Source of the DNA: Leptolinea sp964404415
Lineage (GTDB): Bacteria; Chloroflexota; Anaerolineae; Anaerolineales; Anaerolineaceae
Direction: 5' to 3'
Assembly (NCBI GenBank): GCA_964404415.1
Contig: CAYOKC010000144.1
Location: 1-9,358 of the forward strand
Length of the DNA stretch: 9,358 bases
The notes under the pieces were generated by a model, which was not told the DNA's origin, searched no databases, and worked only from the letters and a program-made list of their open reading frames with translations. The translations under genes were made by a program, and so were the position numbers. Of this stretch, positions 1 to 6,638 are shown piece after piece (position 1 is the first letter of the stretch; each line of letters opens with the position of its first letter).

Positions 1-40
1 GGTAGGCATGTGAAAATTTGATTGTACCCAGTTAATAATA

Positions 41-70
41 AAACAGGATGACCTTCTGGTCATCCTGTTT
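41..70 (-). terminator. Rho-independent terminator of the infC-rpmI-rplT operon
   Basis: A perfect 13-bp inverted repeat (41-53 with 58-70) has a 4-base loop (54-57). Read on the minus strand it follows the rplT stop codon by about 20 bases and runs into a T-rich tail (TTTTATTATT). On the plus strand the tail is only CTTTTGC, so the main direction is probably minus. Confidence 0.88.
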
Positions 71-89
71 CTTTTGCAGAGAGAGGGGT

Positions 90-440
90 TTAAGCGGATT
101 TTGCTTTTCCAGCCACTGCTGCAAATGCGTTTGGATCACGAACCGCGAGGTCAGCCAGCATTTTCCGGTTGAGGGAAATACCGGCGGTTTTCATACCCGC
201 GATAAGGCGACTGTATGAAAGTCCATTGATCCGGGCTGCCGCGTTGATGCGGACTATCCAAAGCTTGCGGAGATCGCGGCGGCGAACGCGGCGATCGCGA
301 GTGGCATACCAAAGGCCCTTCAGCATGGTTTCATTCGCGCGGCGAATGAGGCGATGGCGGCTGCCGATCGTGCCTTTGCTTAATTTCAACATTTTTTTGT
401 GGCGCAGATGACCTTTAGGGCCACCTTTTACTCTAGCCAT
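90..440 (-). CDS. rplT: 50S ribosomal protein L20
   Basis: L20 binds 23S rRNA early in large-subunit assembly and in many bacteria also represses its own operon. The 116-residue product has normal family length and the standard basic N-terminus (MARVKGG, then HLRHKKMLKLSKG), followed by the conserved segments WIVRINAAAR and YSRLIAGMKTAGI and ending with the NRKMLADLAV block. The ATG at 440 follows an AAAGGAG Shine-Dalgarno (447-453 on the plus strand) with 6 bases between. It is the last gene of infC-rpmI-rplT, 87 bases after rpmI and just before a strong terminator. Nothing is odd about it. Identity is certain from sequence and gene order. Confidence 0.98.
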   Translation of the reverse strand: MARVKGGPKGHLRHKKMLKLSKGTIGSRHRLIRRANETMLKGLWYATRDRRVRRRDLRKLWIVRINAAARINGLSYSRLIAGMKTAGISLNRKMLADLAVRDPNAFAAVAGKAKSA

Positions 441-527
441 AACTTACTCCTTTGCAAACCCCTGGGCGTCGACTTTCGTCAGTTGGAAACACCCAACGGC
501 CGCTCCAAAAATGATAGACGATTGCCC

Positions 528-755
528 TTATTTCATGTTGGGGGCGAGGCGGCTGACGCGTTGGACGATCTTCTCGGCCTTCACTTCGACCATCTCAGAC
601 AGCAAGGCCTTTGTGCGTGTGGAAGTGCGGCGGCGCAAATGGCTTTTGCCACCCTTCGTGCGCATCAAAGTACCGGACCCGGTAAGGCGGAACCGTTTGG
701 AGGTTGCTTTATGGGTCTTGAGCTTGATCTTACCTGCTTTAGCTTTGCGTGGCAC
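528..755 (-). CDS. rpmI: 50S ribosomal protein L35
   Basis: L35 is a small basic protein of the large ribosomal subunit. The 75-residue product carries the family core KLKTHKATSKRF followed by TGSG and the GGKSHLRRR block. The start is GTG at 755, 7 bases after an AGGAG (763-767 on the plus strand). It is about ten residues longer than the usual 64-66. Part of the excess is a lysine-rich N-terminal piece (MPRKAKAGKI) before the point where most L35 proteins begin, and part is at the C-terminus. It lies 72 bases after infC and 87 before rplT, the canonical order. L20 probably co-regulates it, by family knowledge; no leader structure was identified here. Confidence 0.97.
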   Translation of the reverse strand: MPRKAKAGKIKLKTHKATSKRFRLTGSGTLMRTKGGKSHLRRRTSTRTKALLSEMVEVKAEKIVQRVSRLAPNMK

Positions 756-827
756 AGTATTACTCCTCTCTGCAGAATCAACCAGAAATCATAAGGAAAT
801 CTGGATATTGCAAACAGTAATTTTACC

Positions 828-1424
828 CTATTTTTCTGTAGTATCGCCTTCGGGTGCGGAAGCTTCACCGGTTTCGGATTTTGAACCTTCACCGGCGGTT
901 TTCTTTTTGCCCGGTTTCGCTGGGCTGAGGACCATGGTCATCACACGGCCTTCAATGGCAGGTACCTGTTCAACAATTGCCGCATCCGCCAGTTCAGCAG
1001 CGATTTCCTTTAAATCTTCCAGCGCGAGTTCAGGGTAGGTGATCTCACGGCCGCGGAACCGTACGGTTACGCGAACCTTCATTCCATCATTGAGCCAGCG
1101 TCTGGCATCTCGAGTTTTAAAGGAGCGGTGATGTTCGTTTGTTTTGGGACGAAGGCGGATCTCTTTGATCTCAATTTTGGTCTGAGCTTTTTTCGCTTCG
1201 CGTTCCTTTTTAGTTCGTTCATAAAGGAACTTTCCGAAATCCATGATCCGGCAAACTGGAGGGGAAGCGTTTCCAGAAACTTCAACCAGATCAAGTTCTG
1301 CTTCACGGGACATACGCAAAGCCTGATCTATTGAAACGACTCCTACATTCTCTCCATTTGCTCCGATCAACCGAACTTCAGGTACCCGGATTGTTTCATT
1401 GACTCGAAAATTGTTGGCGCTGAT
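828..1424 (-). CDS. infC: Translation initiation factor IF-3, with an ATC start codon
   Basis: IF-3 binds the 30S subunit, keeps it free of 50S and discriminates against wrong initiator tRNA and start codons. Reading from the ATC at 1424 gives 198 residues. The N-domain opens SANNFRVNETIRVPEVRLIG (residues 2-21), the IF-3 signature. The linker helix is lysine/glutamate-rich (around 60-90), and the C-domain includes the conserved IKEIRLRP and FRGREI segments. A charged tail of about 28 residues (GKKKTAGEGSKSE onward) extends past the usual end. A stop (TAA, 1437-1439) lies four codons before the ATC, and no ATG, GTG or TTG occurs between it and the TTG at 1370. Starting at that TTG would remove the signature. 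AGGAG sits 6 bases before the ATC. A rare start codon fits known IF-3 autoregulation. Confidence 0.95.
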   Translation of the reverse strand: MSANNFRVNETIRVPEVRLIGANGENVGVVSIDQALRMSREAELDLVEVSGNASPPVCRIMDFGKFLYERTKKEREAKKAQTKIEIKEIRLRPKTNEHHRSFKTRDARRWLNDGMKVRVTVRFRGREITYPELALEDLKEIAAELADAAIVEQVPAIEGRVMTMVLSPAKPGKKKTAGEGSKSETGEASAPEGDTTEK

Positions 1425-1475
1425 AGTCTGCTCCTGTTAAAAAAGAATTAGAAATATTTATGAGAAATCGACAAA

Positions 1476-1484
1476 ATCATACCA
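1476..1484 (-). promoter_or_regulatory. Candidate extended -10 promoter of infC-rpmI-rplT
   Basis: On the minus strand the bases read TGGTATGAT, which matches the extended -10 pattern TGnTATAAT with one change. Transcription would start near 1469, leaving a leader of about 45 bases before the ATC of infC. No good -35 is seen; the position it would occupy lies inside the palindrome at 1493-1511. This is inferred from pattern only. Confidence 0.45.
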
Positions 1485-1492
1485 TAATTCTG

Positions 1493-1511
1493 GATTTATC
1501 GCGAATAAATC
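1493..1511. promoter_or_regulatory. Palindrome over the -35 position of the infC promoter
   Basis: GATTTAT (1493-1499) and ATAAATC (1505-1511) are perfect inverted 7-base arms around CGCGA. Relative to the candidate infC -10, the palindrome covers the -35 position, where a bound regulator would block RNA polymerase. No matching regulator gene is in the window, so the role is inferred. Confidence 0.4.
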
Positions 1512-1582
1512 ACTGTAATTTCATGATTTTTTTCTCTGAGGTCTGGTTTTTAAAGAGATCACACTACAAATTTTGAGTCATG

Positions 1583-1611
1583 TTTACAATCTTTTTGAAA
1601 TATTGTATAGT
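1583..1611 (+). promoter_or_regulatory. Sigma-70-type promoter of the PTS operon
   Basis: TTTACA (1583-1588) and TATAGT (1606-1611) are separated by exactly 17 bases, each one mismatch from consensus. Transcription would start near 1618, about 50 bases before the IIA start codon. It is the best-matching sigma-70 promoter I could find in the window. Confidence 0.7.
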
Positions 1612-1669
1612 TACTCGTACATATTTATTGGCAGGTAATTAAGCAAATTTATTGTGAATCGGGGTTAGT

Positions 1670-2146
1670 ATGAGCAGCAGACTTTTGCAACTATTGGATG
1701 ATGATGTAATTTGTCTTCATCTGGATGCTGATAGCGCTACTGATGTAATAAAGAATCTGGGAGCCCGGTTATTTAAAAACGGTTATGTAAAAGAATCTTA
1801 TATAGAGGCCACTCTAGAGAGCGAGAAGGTGTTGCCTACAGGGATACCTCTTGAAGGAACCATCAATGCAGCCATACCCCATTCCGAAGCATTGCACGTA
1901 ATAAAACCAGGTGTTGCCCTGGCAACACTGAATCATCCTGTTATTTTTAAGAATATGATAAAGCCCGAAGAAGATGTCCATGTACGACTGGTGTTCCTTT
2001 TATCGCTGGAGCATCCAAAATCTCAAATAGAAATGTTACAGGAAATCGCGGGAGTACTGCAAAAGCCGGCGATAGTTGAGAAATTGATGTCTGCAGTAAC
2101 CTTTGACGACGTTCGGGTGGCTCTGCTTTTACCTGAAGCAATATAG
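1670..2146 (+). CDS. PTS sugar transporter subunit IIA (fructose/galactitol type)
   Basis: This cytoplasmic phosphocarrier takes phosphate from HPr and hands it to IIB. Its 158 residues match the PTS_EIIA type 2 domain length (about 150). The active-site segment is NAAIPHSEA, with the phosphorylated histidine at residue 71 in the place of the family's G-hydrophobic-PH motif. The upstream block VLPTGIPLEG (54-63) and the later KNMIKPEEDVHVRLVFLL also fit GatA-like proteins. The ATG at 1670 has only a weak GGGG (1661-1664) ahead of it. The stop lies just before the Shine-Dalgarno of IIB, suggesting coupled translation. With IIB and a GatC-type IIC following, the best name is GatA-like. The true substrate is unknown. 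Confidence 0.92.
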   Translation: MSSRLLQLLDDDVICLHLDADSATDVIKNLGARLFKNGYVKESYIEATLESEKVLPTGIPLEGTINAAIPHSEALHVIKPGVALATLNHPVIFKNMIKPEEDVHVRLVFLLSLEHPKSQIEMLQEIAGVLQKPAIVEKLMSAVTFDDVRVALLLPEAI

Positions 2147-2164
2147 AACATGGAGGATGCGGAT

Positions 2165-2455
2165 ATGGCGGATAATGTGAAGATTGTGCTGGTAGCCTGT
2201 GGAACTGCGATTGCCACGTCGACGGTAGTTGCGATCGGGATTGAAGAAGCCATGCAGGAACGGGGTGTGAAGGTTATCACCCAACAATGCAAAGCTATGG
2301 AAGTGCCGGCGCTCGCCGGGGGAGTTGACCTGATCGTCACCACAACACCTGTCCCCGGGAATCTGGGAAAACCTGTAATTCAAACACTCGCCTTTCTGAC
2401 AGGCGTTGGAAAGGACGAGGTGCTGGATCAAATCGAGAAGATTTTAAGAAGTTGA
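2165..2455 (+). CDS. PTS sugar transporter subunit IIB (galactitol type)
   Basis: IIB receives phosphate from IIA on a cysteine and transfers it to the sugar during uptake by IIC. The 96 residues fit the family (E. coli GatB, about 94). The N-terminal strand and P-loop read IVLVACGTAIATST, placing the active cysteine at residue 12. I start at ATG 2165, not ATG 2150. GGAGG (2152-2156) is correctly spaced 8 bases before 2165, and the product then begins MADNVKI as in relatives. The 2150 start would put the Shine-Dalgarno inside the gene. IIA ends 18 bases upstream and IIC starts 47 bases downstream. Confidence 0.92.
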   Translation: MADNVKIVLVACGTAIATSTVVAIGIEEAMQERGVKVITQQCKAMEVPALAGGVDLIVTTTPVPGNLGKPVIQTLAFLTGVGKDEVLDQIEKILRS

Positions 2456-2458
2456 GGT

Positions 2459-2473
2459 CAATTCGGAGAATTG
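2459..2473 (+). other. Small hairpin between IIB and IIC
   Basis: CAATTC (2459-2464) pairs perfectly with GAATTG (2468-2473) around a 3-base GGA loop, right after the IIB stop. No T run follows, so it is not a terminator. It may affect mRNA processing or the ratio of soluble to membrane subunits, which is inference. Confidence 0.35.
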
Positions 2474-2502
2474 TCAGTGTGAAGAAGGCTGAAAAATAAT
2501 CA

Positions 2503-3909
2503 ATGGATATCCAAGCCGTTGTAAGTAGTTTCGGTTCTACTCTGATACTACCTGTTTTTATCTTCATACTGGCATTTGCCATGGGGGCCAGACCGGGAAG
2601 GGCATTTAGAGCGGCTGTAACTATCGGAATAGCTTTCATTGGGATAAATTTAGTGATTGACTTGATGGTCAGAAGTTTATCCGGTGTTGCCAATGCCATG
2701 GTTATAAATACTGGTTACGAACTCGATATTGTTGATGTGGGATGGCCTTCCGCGGCGGCCATCGCGTTTGGTTCTTCAGTTGGGGTATGGGTTATTCCAA
2801 TAGCACTGTCTGTAAATCTGATACTCTTATTTACCCGAATAACCCGTACACTCAATGTGGACATCTGGAATTTCTGGCATTTCGCTTTCATTGGTTCATT
2901 AGTTACAGCAGCTACTGGAAATCTAATTTATGGTCTTCTATCTGCGGCAATCTCTGCCGCGTTCGCTTTGTTCCTCGCCGATTGGACGGCAAAAGCGGTT
3001 CAATCTTATTTTGGAATTCCCGGAATCTCGATCCCGCATCTTATATCGGCGCCGATAGTTCCTATCGCAATACTCGTTGACCGCATAATCGAAAAAATTC
3101 CAGGACTTCGAGACCTGAATCTTGACACCGAGACCATCCAAAAAAGATTTGGATTGGTGGGAGACCCGGTAATTCTCGGACTCTTAATAGGGTTGGTATT
3201 AGGTGCGATCGGGTACTTTAACACCGGTGACCTTTTTACCGTCTCGACAAAAATACTGGAATGCGGAATGAGCCTGGCAGCAGTCATGCTGTTGCTTCCC
3301 CGCATGGTCAAAATTTTAATGGAAGGTCTGATCCCGGTTTCAGAAGCTGCCCGAAACTTTATGCAAAAGAGGTATAACGGCCGTGATTTTTATATTGGAC
3401 TGGATTCGGCTATTTTAATCGGTTATCCGGCCGCTTTCTCTTCATCGCTTGTATTGATCCCGTTGTTGATATTGATGTCATTTATTCTTCCAGGGAACCA
3501 CGTTCTGGTCTTTGCCGATCTGGCAATAATTCCGTTTGTCGTGGTGATGTGCGCTCCGGTAATGAAAGGGAATGTTGTCAGGATTATTATTGCCGGTTTG
3601 ATCATTCTGGGAGGAGGGTTTTATCTGGGAAACAGCATGGCTGATCTATTTACTGCCGCCGCTATTGCCGGTCATTTTAAGATTCCCACGATGGCTGCCG
3701 GTGCGGTGAAAATCATTTCCATCGGGGATGGATTTATGTGGCCTCCTTTTTTGTTCACTAACATGGCCGTAAATCTTGGGGGTGCAGGACTCGGTATACT
3801 GGCTGTAGGCGTTGCCGGATTATTCTATATGTTTTTACGAAACCCTCACAGATGGGAGATGGCAGCCGGAGCACCCAGAGATGATGATGCCAGATCCAGT
3901 CTGCAGTAA
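2503..3909 (+). CDS. PTS transporter subunit IIC, galactitol (GatC) family
   Basis: IIC is the membrane channel that binds the sugar or polyol and presents it for phosphorylation by IIB. The 468-residue product (E. coli GatC, about 451) is strongly hydrophobic, with roughly ten or more membrane segments. GatC-family landmarks are the cytoplasmic loop IPGLRDLNLDTETIQKRFG (199-217), then GDPVILG (220-226), NGRDFYIGLD (292-301), the LPGN-FADLA segment (329-341), PVMKGN (352-357) and GDGFMWPP (408-415). The ATG at 2503 has only a distant AAGAAGG (2482-2488), so translation may depend on coupling. The C-terminal tail is polar. No dehydrogenase or aldolase gene accompanies it, so galactitol is a family label, not a proven substrate. 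Confidence 0.92.
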   Translation: MDIQAVVSSFGSTLILPVFIFILAFAMGARPGRAFRAAVTIGIAFIGINLVIDLMVRSLSGVANAMVINTGYELDIVDVGWPSAAAIAFGSSVGVWVIPIALSVNLILLFTRITRTLNVDIWNFWHFAFIGSLVTAATGNLIYGLLSAAISAAFALFLADWTAKAVQSYFGIPGISIPHLISAPIVPIAILVDRIIEKIPGLRDLNLDTETIQKRFGLVGDPVILGLLIGLVLGAIGYFNTGDLFTVSTKILECGMSLAAVMLLLPRMVKILMEGLIPVSEAARNFMQKRYNGRDFYIGLDSAILIGYPAAFSSSLVLIPLLILMSFILPGNHVLVFADLAIIPFVVVMCAPVMKGNVVRIIIAGLIILGGGFYLGNSMADLFTAAAIAGHFKIPTMAAGAVKIISIGDGFMWPPFLFTNMAVNLGGAGLGILAVGVAGLFYMFLRNPHRWEMAAGAPRDDDARSSLQ

Positions 3910-4139
3910 TAGTTGGTAAACCTGATTAAGTCACGTCATTTATCCTGTTTGTCAGGTTTTGCATGGATTAAGAAGAGCATTGAATTATAATAATCAAAAT
4001 TTTTGGACTAAACATCCATTGAAGTAATGGTGTTTTCCATTCATGGTAATGAAATAAGGATTAACATCGTATAGTTTTGGACCAGGGTTTTAATAAACCT
4101 GTCCTTTACCCAGAGTAGATTATCTGCAGGAGGTAGATT
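3910..4139 (+). other. Intergenic region between IIC and HPr with weak hairpins
   Basis: No gene is seen. AAACCTGA (3918-3925) can pair with TCAGGTTT (3952-3959), ending in TTTT, but the 26-base loop makes it a weak terminator. A second hairpin pairs AACA-CCATT (4011-4020, one bulged T) with AATGG-TGTT (4026-4034) and is followed by two more Ts. TATAAT (3986-3991) and TATAGT (4070-4075) resemble -10 boxes, but neither has a good -35 at proper spacing. Whether HPr has its own promoter or is read through from IIC cannot be decided here. Confidence 0.4.
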
Positions 4140-4418
4140 TTGTCTGAAGAGAAATTCATTGTGGCGCATTCGGCCGGGTTACACGCGCGGCCTGCAGCAT
4201 TGTTTGTTAAAACTTGTAACTCTTACCCCTGCGATATTAAAGTACAGAATGTTACTACTGGCAGTATTGTTGTGAACGCAAAAAGTGTTCTTTCTGTTTT
4301 GATCCTGGGTGTAGATCAGGGACATGAAATTCTTGTTTCAGCCAATGGCGAGCAAGAGAAAGAAGCACTGGCTGCGATAAAAAAGCTCATTGAAAGCAAT
4401 TTCGGTGACACAAATTAA
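4140..4418 (+). CDS. ptsH: Phosphocarrier protein HPr
   Basis: HPr carries phosphate from Enzyme I to the IIA domains of all PTS transporters in the cell. The 92-residue product has the canonical HSAGLHARPAA segment with the phosphorylated His15 and Arg17. NAKSVLSVLILG places a serine at residue 49, equivalent to Ser46, the regulatory HPr-kinase site of Firmicutes. The start codon is TTG at 4140, preceded 6 bases earlier by a consensus AGGAGG (4128-4133); no better start exists. It follows the GatC-type gene by 230 bases and ends in its own terminator, so it belongs to the PTS module but is probably a separate transcript or regulated by read-through. Enzyme I is not in the window. Confidence 0.95.
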   Translation: MSEEKFIVAHSAGLHARPAALFVKTCNSYPCDIKVQNVTTGSIVVNAKSVLSVLILGVDQGHEILVSANGEQEKEALAAIKKLIESNFGDTN

Positions 4419-4426
4419 GAATGAAT

Positions 4427-4456
4427 TCCCCGGAAGTCACCGGGGATTTTTTCTTT
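4427..4456 (+). terminator. Rho-independent terminator after HPr
   Basis: TCCCCGG (4427-4433) pairs with CCGGGGA (4440-4446) around a 6-base loop and is followed by TTTTTTCTTTT, starting 9 bases after the HPr stop codon. This is a textbook intrinsic terminator. Confidence 0.9.
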
Positions 4457-4514
4457 TGTTTACGCACCGAATAACTGACAAATGTTTTTATACAGTGAAG
4501 TTATTAAAATATCT

Positions 4515-4539
4515 ACCTCACAATACATGAGGTTTTTTT
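4515..4539 (+). terminator. Second terminator-like hairpin upstream of the glycosyltransferase
   Basis: ACCTCA (4515-4520) pairs with TGAGGT (4528-4533) around a 7-base loop, followed by six more Ts (seven in all, counting the last base of the stem). It lies about 60 bases past the HPr terminator and just before a candidate promoter, so it could be a back-up terminator. No gene lies between the two. Confidence 0.55.
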
Positions 4540-4565
4540 AATCGATTAAGAGCACGTATTATAAT
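4537..4565 (+). promoter_or_regulatory. Candidate promoter of the glycosyltransferase-isomerase unit
   Basis: A perfect TATAAT lies at 4560-4565, with a poor TTTAAT (4537-4542) 17 bases before it. It comes directly after two terminators and about 85 bases before the GTG start, so some promoter is needed near here. The -35 match is weak. Confidence 0.4.
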
Positions 4566-4649
4566 GATGACTTACAGCCACATATTGTCAGGTTGATTCT
4601 GGATAATGGAATTTCAGCATCCAAAATGGCCTGGTAAAGGATAGAGCAG

Positions 4650-6611
4650 GTGAAATTTCTTTTTCGTTACCGTTTTTTACCTGAAGTAATACTCATTGTT
4701 ACCGGTCTAATCATAGGATTAAACCTCTTCAGGAATTACGGGGCAAGCTGGGACGAACCGGATCTTTACCGATACGCGGCGCAATCATTACAGGCTTATT
4801 CCATTCGTGACCGTGTGGAAAACCAATTCAACCTCAACAGCCTTCTCGGGCCGGATAATTTACGCCTGTATGGCCCTGCTTACCTGGTTTTCGGCCAATT
4901 TATTATTGAACAACTCCATTCGATGTCAGTCAATATACCGGCGATTGATCTGTGGCATTTGATCAATTTTCTTTTTTATATTCTGGGAGTTTTATTATTT
5001 TACAAACTGCTGATGCGCTGGTTTCCCCCGGCGACATCTTTTATCGCGACATTTTTTTTTGCGACTCAACCGGTGCTGTTTGGAATCTCCTGGATAGATC
5101 CTAAAGATATACCTTTCATGGTTCTTTTCATGGGTTCAATATTATCCGGTTTAACGCTTGCTGATTCTATTGAGGCGATCTACAGTACGAAAGGTCATTT
5201 TATTGAATCAATAGCCGGTAAACCGGTTTCACAAATCTGGATCAAGAAGATGAGTATTGTGAGTGGATTGCTGGCTTTACTTTCCATCATCGGCTGGGTA
5301 TTCAAAACATCCATCATTAATTCTCTTCAACAGACTATTCTTGGAATTTATTCGCGCTCTGAAGGTGATCTACTTCTCAAGGTATTTAATTCACTGGCAA
5401 GCAACCGGGAAGCCATTCCGCTGCATGCCTACTCAGAAAAAGCGGTTACCATTTTTTCTCAATCATTATCTGTCTTTTCCGCTCTATCAATTCTTTGTGT
5501 TCTCCTGACCGTTAGCCTTCACTATTCACCATCATGGATATCAAGTTTTAGTTTGTTTATAGGGAAAACACTCAAAGAGATATTCACAAAATCCCCCAAT
5601 TCCTCTATGAATTGGAAGATATTCGAGTTGGTTTTAGCGGCTGGATTTATTCTGGGTTTGACAACATCTACCCGGGTGCTGGGGCCTTTGGCAGGCTTAT
5701 TCGTAACAATAGAATTGTTTCGAAGGTTAAATTGGAAATCCATCCCCATCATATTTATTTACGGTGTGGTCGCGATTATAACCACATTTATCTGCTGGCC
5801 TTACCTCTGGCAAAACACAGTCGAGAGGTTCTTCGAAGTCTTCTTCCATATGGCTGAAAACCCGGTAGGGGTAGGCGTTCTATTCCGGGGAAGTGTCTAT
5901 GATTCTAAACAATTACCGGCCGAATATTTACCATGGCTCATGGGCATAACGCTTACAATTCCCGCAGTTCTTGCCGGACTGGCTGGTTTGGTTGCTTTTT
6001 TTGTGGGTTTATGGAAGAAATCGTTAGCCATAGAGACCTGGATTATGGGAGCCTGGTTTCTTGTGCCTTTCGGTTATGTTTTGATCATGCGTCCACCCAT
6101 GTATGATAATTACCGTCATTTTCTTTTCATTCTTCCCGCGTTTTTCTTCTTTTGCGCGGCAGCCATCGACAGTCTGATGGATCTTAACCATTTATGGATC
6201 AAAGCAGCAGTCACGCTCGTGCTGATAATTCCCGGGGTTGTTGGGATCGTCCGAAATCATCCTTATGAATACTCTTATTACAATGAGTTGACTGGTGGTA
6301 TAAGGGGTGCAGCCGGAAAGTATGAAGTGGATTACTGGCTTACCTGTTACCGTGAACTGACCCTGGCGGCAAATAGTCAAGAGCATGAAGCGGATAACAT
6401 CTTCGCGGCTTTTATGCCGGATATTGTGCGTTACTACGCGGATAGCCGGTTTCAGATTTTTAAAGCAAACGACCCGGTATATCCACCTGAAAGCCTTGTT
6501 TTCTTACCTCTAAGACGTGATGGATTAACCTTATATCATGATCTGCCAGTGGCGTATGAAGTTAAGCACGACGGTGTTACGTTGTGCGTGGCCAGGCGAG
6601 TTAATCCGTAA
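4650..6611 (+). CDS. Multi-pass GT-C glycosyltransferase, family 39-like
   Basis: Members of this family move a sugar from a polyprenyl-phosphate carrier to protein, lipid or glycan on the outer face of the membrane. The 653-residue product has many membrane helices. After the first helix comes NYGASWDEPDLYRYA (29-43), with the acidic Asp35-Glu36 of GT-C enzymes in the first outer loop, then LYGPAYLVFG (73-82). A second acidic motif is IDPKDIPF (149-156). Later landmarks are TRVLGPLAGL (341-350), YDNYRHFLFILP (485-496) and HPYEYSYYNELTGG (537-550), ahead of a soluble C-terminal end. About 190 residues with extra helices separate PKD from TRVLG. The GTG start has AAAGGA (4636-4641) 8 bases ahead. 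The acceptor and donor are unknown. Confidence 0.82.
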   Translation: MKFLFRYRFLPEVILIVTGLIIGLNLFRNYGASWDEPDLYRYAAQSLQAYSIRDRVENQFNLNSLLGPDNLRLYGPAYLVFGQFIIEQLHSMSVNIPAIDLWHLINFLFYILGVLLFYKLLMRWFPPATSFIATFFFATQPVLFGISWIDPKDIPFMVLFMGSILSGLTLADSIEAIYSTKGHFIESIAGKPVSQIWIKKMSIVSGLLALLSIIGWVFKTSIINSLQQTILGIYSRSEGDLLLKVFNSLASNREAIPLHAYSEKAVTIFSQSLSVFSALSILCVLLTVSLHYSPSWISSFSLFIGKTLKEIFTKSPNSSMNWKIFELVLAAGFILGLTTSTRVLGPLAGLFVTIELFRRLNWKSIPIIFIYGVVAIITTFICWPYLWQNTVERFFEVFFHMAENPVGVGVLFRGSVYDSKQLPAEYLPWLMGITLTIPAVLAGLAGLVAFFVGLWKKSLAIETWIMGAWFLVPFGYVLIMRPPMYDNYRHFLFILPAFFFFCAAAIDSLMDLNHLWIKAAVTLVLIIPGVVGIVRNHPYEYSYYNELTGGIRGAAGKYEVDYWLTCYRELTLAANSQEHEADNIFAAFMPDIVRYYADSRFQIFKANDPVYPPESLVFLPLRRDGLTLYHDLPVAYEVKHDGVTLCVARRVNP

Positions 6612-6638
6612 CAGTTTAACAGTAGAAAGGGATCGATA

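Noticed and set aside
1..30. Possible end of another gene at the left edge
   Set aside because: No frame with recognisable protein or RNA structure could be supported from 30 bases.
511..1038. Long plus-strand open frame opposite rpmI and infC (175 codons)
   Set aside because: It is a shadow of two certain minus-strand genes, with no Shine-Dalgarno and low-complexity serine-rich composition.
828..1370. IF-3 reading frame beginning at the TTG codon (180 residues)
   Set aside because: It would cut off the conserved IF-3 N-terminal signature. The ATC at 1424 has a well-placed Shine-Dalgarno.
1425..1669. Riboswitch or long L20-type leader between infC and the PTS operon
   Set aside because: The candidate infC leader is only about 45 bases long, and I could not find a conserved riboswitch core or pseudoknot in the interval.
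2150..2164. Upstream ATG of the IIB gene adding MEDAD
   Set aside because: The GGAGG Shine-Dalgarno lies inside this extension and is correctly spaced for the ATG at 2165. Family members begin near the latter.
3986..4075. TATAAT (3986) and TATAGT (4070) as HPr promoters
   Set aside because: Neither has a reasonable -35 at 16-18 bases or an extended -10 TG, so they are not called as promoters.
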